Origin: Prinia subflava
Taxonomy: Eukaryota > Chordata > Aves > Passeriformes > Cisticolidae
Reading direction: 5' to 3'
DNA: 64,000 nt
NCBI RefSeq assembly: GCF_021018805.1
Contig: NC_086283.1
Location: 54,006,312-54,070,311, forward strand
The stretch's first letter is position 1. Each line of letters begins with the position of its first letter. The notes below the pieces were generated by a model. The model searched no databases and had not been told where the DNA came from. It saw only the letters and a list, made by a program, of their open reading frames with translations. Made by a program: the position numbers and the translations under genes. Of the stretch, positions 63,101 through 64,000 are shown one piece after another.

Positions 63101-63600
63101 TCTTTGCTGGTGAAAAGGAAAGAGAAAATGTATCCATTTTCTAATTTTAAGCTTTTTCTATTTGTACTGTCCCAAGGATTGTTGGATGCAAATGTTTTGA
63201 TTTGATGTTGCTTGTGAGCAAGAAAAAATGGCAGTGAAGAGGTGTCTCAGCAAATAACTGAGGTCAGTAAAGATTTTTTATGTTCTTACCTTTAATTTGT
63301 TTTAAAGAGAAAGGTGAAGGGAAGGTAACTCCATCCTCATCAGATCTCATCTCTGACTTGTTTAGATATAAGCCAGCTTCATAGATTTTCTTTTTAAAGG
63401 CAAGAAAAAGCATATGGAAAAATTCTGAGTTACACATTTCAAGGTCTAGACTGACCATCTGAATTTTCATTCTCCAGTTGCCCATTCTGTTACACCAACA
63501 ACAGAAGACATCAAAGGATTAACAAAAGATCAGAGTATTCACTCAGATAGGCACATCTCTGATGAGATATGAGAGTCTCTTGACATAGGGCAACACATCT
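59860..63600. other. Non-coding stretch, no gene seen
   Basis: Contains the TATC microsatellite (60,071-60,137). The 139-codon frame at 61,601-62,020 has no recognisable domain. No other element was identified before the CR1 at the right edge. Confidence 0.45.
60071..60153. repeat. (TATC)n microsatellite followed by (TAAA)n
   Basis: There are 67 bp of uninterrupted TATC, nearly 17 units, followed directly by about four TAAA units. The perfect array suggests a highly variable locus. Confidence 0.97.
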
Positions 63601-63608
63601 CCAAGTTA

Positions 63609-64000
63609 CAGAATCACAGAATCATGCAGAATCAATTAGGCTGGAAAAGACATCCAAGACCATCAAATCTAACCTTTGACTGATCCCCACCCTGTCAACT
63701 AAACCACAGCACTAAGTGCTACACCTAGCAATTTCTTGAACACCTCCATGGTGATTCCACCATCTCCCTGGGCAGCCAATTTCAATGTTTAACAATTCTT
63801 TCTACCCTGAGTTTAGCTCAGCTGGTTAAAGCATGGTATTAATAACAGTAAGATTGTGGGTTCAATCCCAGTATAGGCCATTCACTTAGGAGTTGGAACT
63901 GATGATCCTTGAGGGTCCCTTCCAACGCAGAATATTCTGTGAAGAAATTTCTCCTGATGTCCAACCTGAACTTTCCCCAATGCATCTTGGGCCATATCTT
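63609..64000 (-). mobile_element. CR1 LINE 3' fragment, split by a SINE and cut by the window edge
   Basis: On the given strand it opens with the octamer-like CAGAATCA repeats that are the reverse complement of the CR1 3' terminus. It continues through the typical CR1 3' untranslated and terminal coding sequence (for example CATCTCCCTGGGCAGCC near 63,760). It is interrupted at 63,804-63,938 by a SINE and resumes with GTGAAGAAATTTCTCCTGATGTCC. It runs off the right end. As for most avian CR1 copies it is probably 5'-truncated, but the 5' end is not visible. It no longer encodes a functional protein in this stretch. Confidence 0.9.
63804..63938 (+). mobile_element. tRNA-Ile-derived SINE with CR1-like 3' end (TguSINE1 type)
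   Basis: The head is a tRNA-Ile-like sequence with an A box (TAGCTCAGCTGG, 63,813-63,824) and a B box (GGTTCAATCC, 63,859-63,868), the internal RNA polymerase III promoter. AATAAC at 63,841 corresponds to the anticodon loop. The tail (about 63,891-63,938) is the CR1 3' end in sense orientation, through which CR1 reverse transcriptase mobilises such SINEs. The element sits inside a minus-strand CR1, so it is younger than that CR1. The duplicated target appears to be only TTCT or slightly longer. This SINE type is known from songbirds. Confidence 0.9.

Noticed and set aside
63811..63876. A functional tRNA-Ile gene
   Set aside because: The A and B boxes are present but stem pairing is degraded and a CR1-type tail follows, so it is the head of a SINE.

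Overview
The window is vertebrate nuclear DNA, most likely from a bird and probably a songbird. Four kinds of evidence support this. (1) A tRNA-Ile-headed SINE with a CR1-type 3' end, of the TguSINE1 kind, lies at 63.8 kb. (2) It is nested in a CR1 LINE. (3) Two solo LTRs of passerine-type endogenous retroviruses lie at 14.5 and 48.5 kb. (4) The DNA is sparse, AT-leaning and repeat-poor, with isolated CpG islands. No operons, ribosome binding sites, CRISPR arrays or phage genes were seen. Nearly all open frames above 60 codons look like chance frames in non-coding DNA.

Layout. Positions 1-28.6 kb form an AT-leaning arm that by eye has more A than T and more C than G on the given strand. It holds a solo LTR (14,479-15,279, with a perfect 5-bp target duplication), a compact regulatory-looking block near 20.7 kb with a perfect inverted pair of TCF/LEF cores, and one convincing orphan coding exon on the + strand (25,059-25,313). 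Positions 28.64-29.97 kb are a strong CpG island. It carries a minus-strand TATA box and three good minus-strand splice donors, so it is probably the promoter of a gene running leftwards whose first intron would fill the left arm. Positions 30-64 kb have the opposite skew (more T and G). They contain an AT-rich block with three FOX-type sites (41.95-42.37 kb), two smaller CpG islands (43.6 kb and 59.4 kb, the latter with a full CRE upstream), a second solo LTR on the minus strand (about 48.52-49.19 kb), an eroded CR1 reverse-transcriptase fragment (about 55.8 kb), microsatellites, and the CR1/SINE nest at the right edge.

The simplest reading is a promoter-centred window: a minus-strand gene starts at about 29 kb with an intron of at least 28 kb. 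To the right lies a regulatory or intergenic arm, or a divergent transcript. I could not name the main gene, because none of its coding exons is recognisable here. The orphan exon at 25 kb is in the opposite orientation and is the least explained item. No complete protein-coding gene can be supported from this sequence alone.
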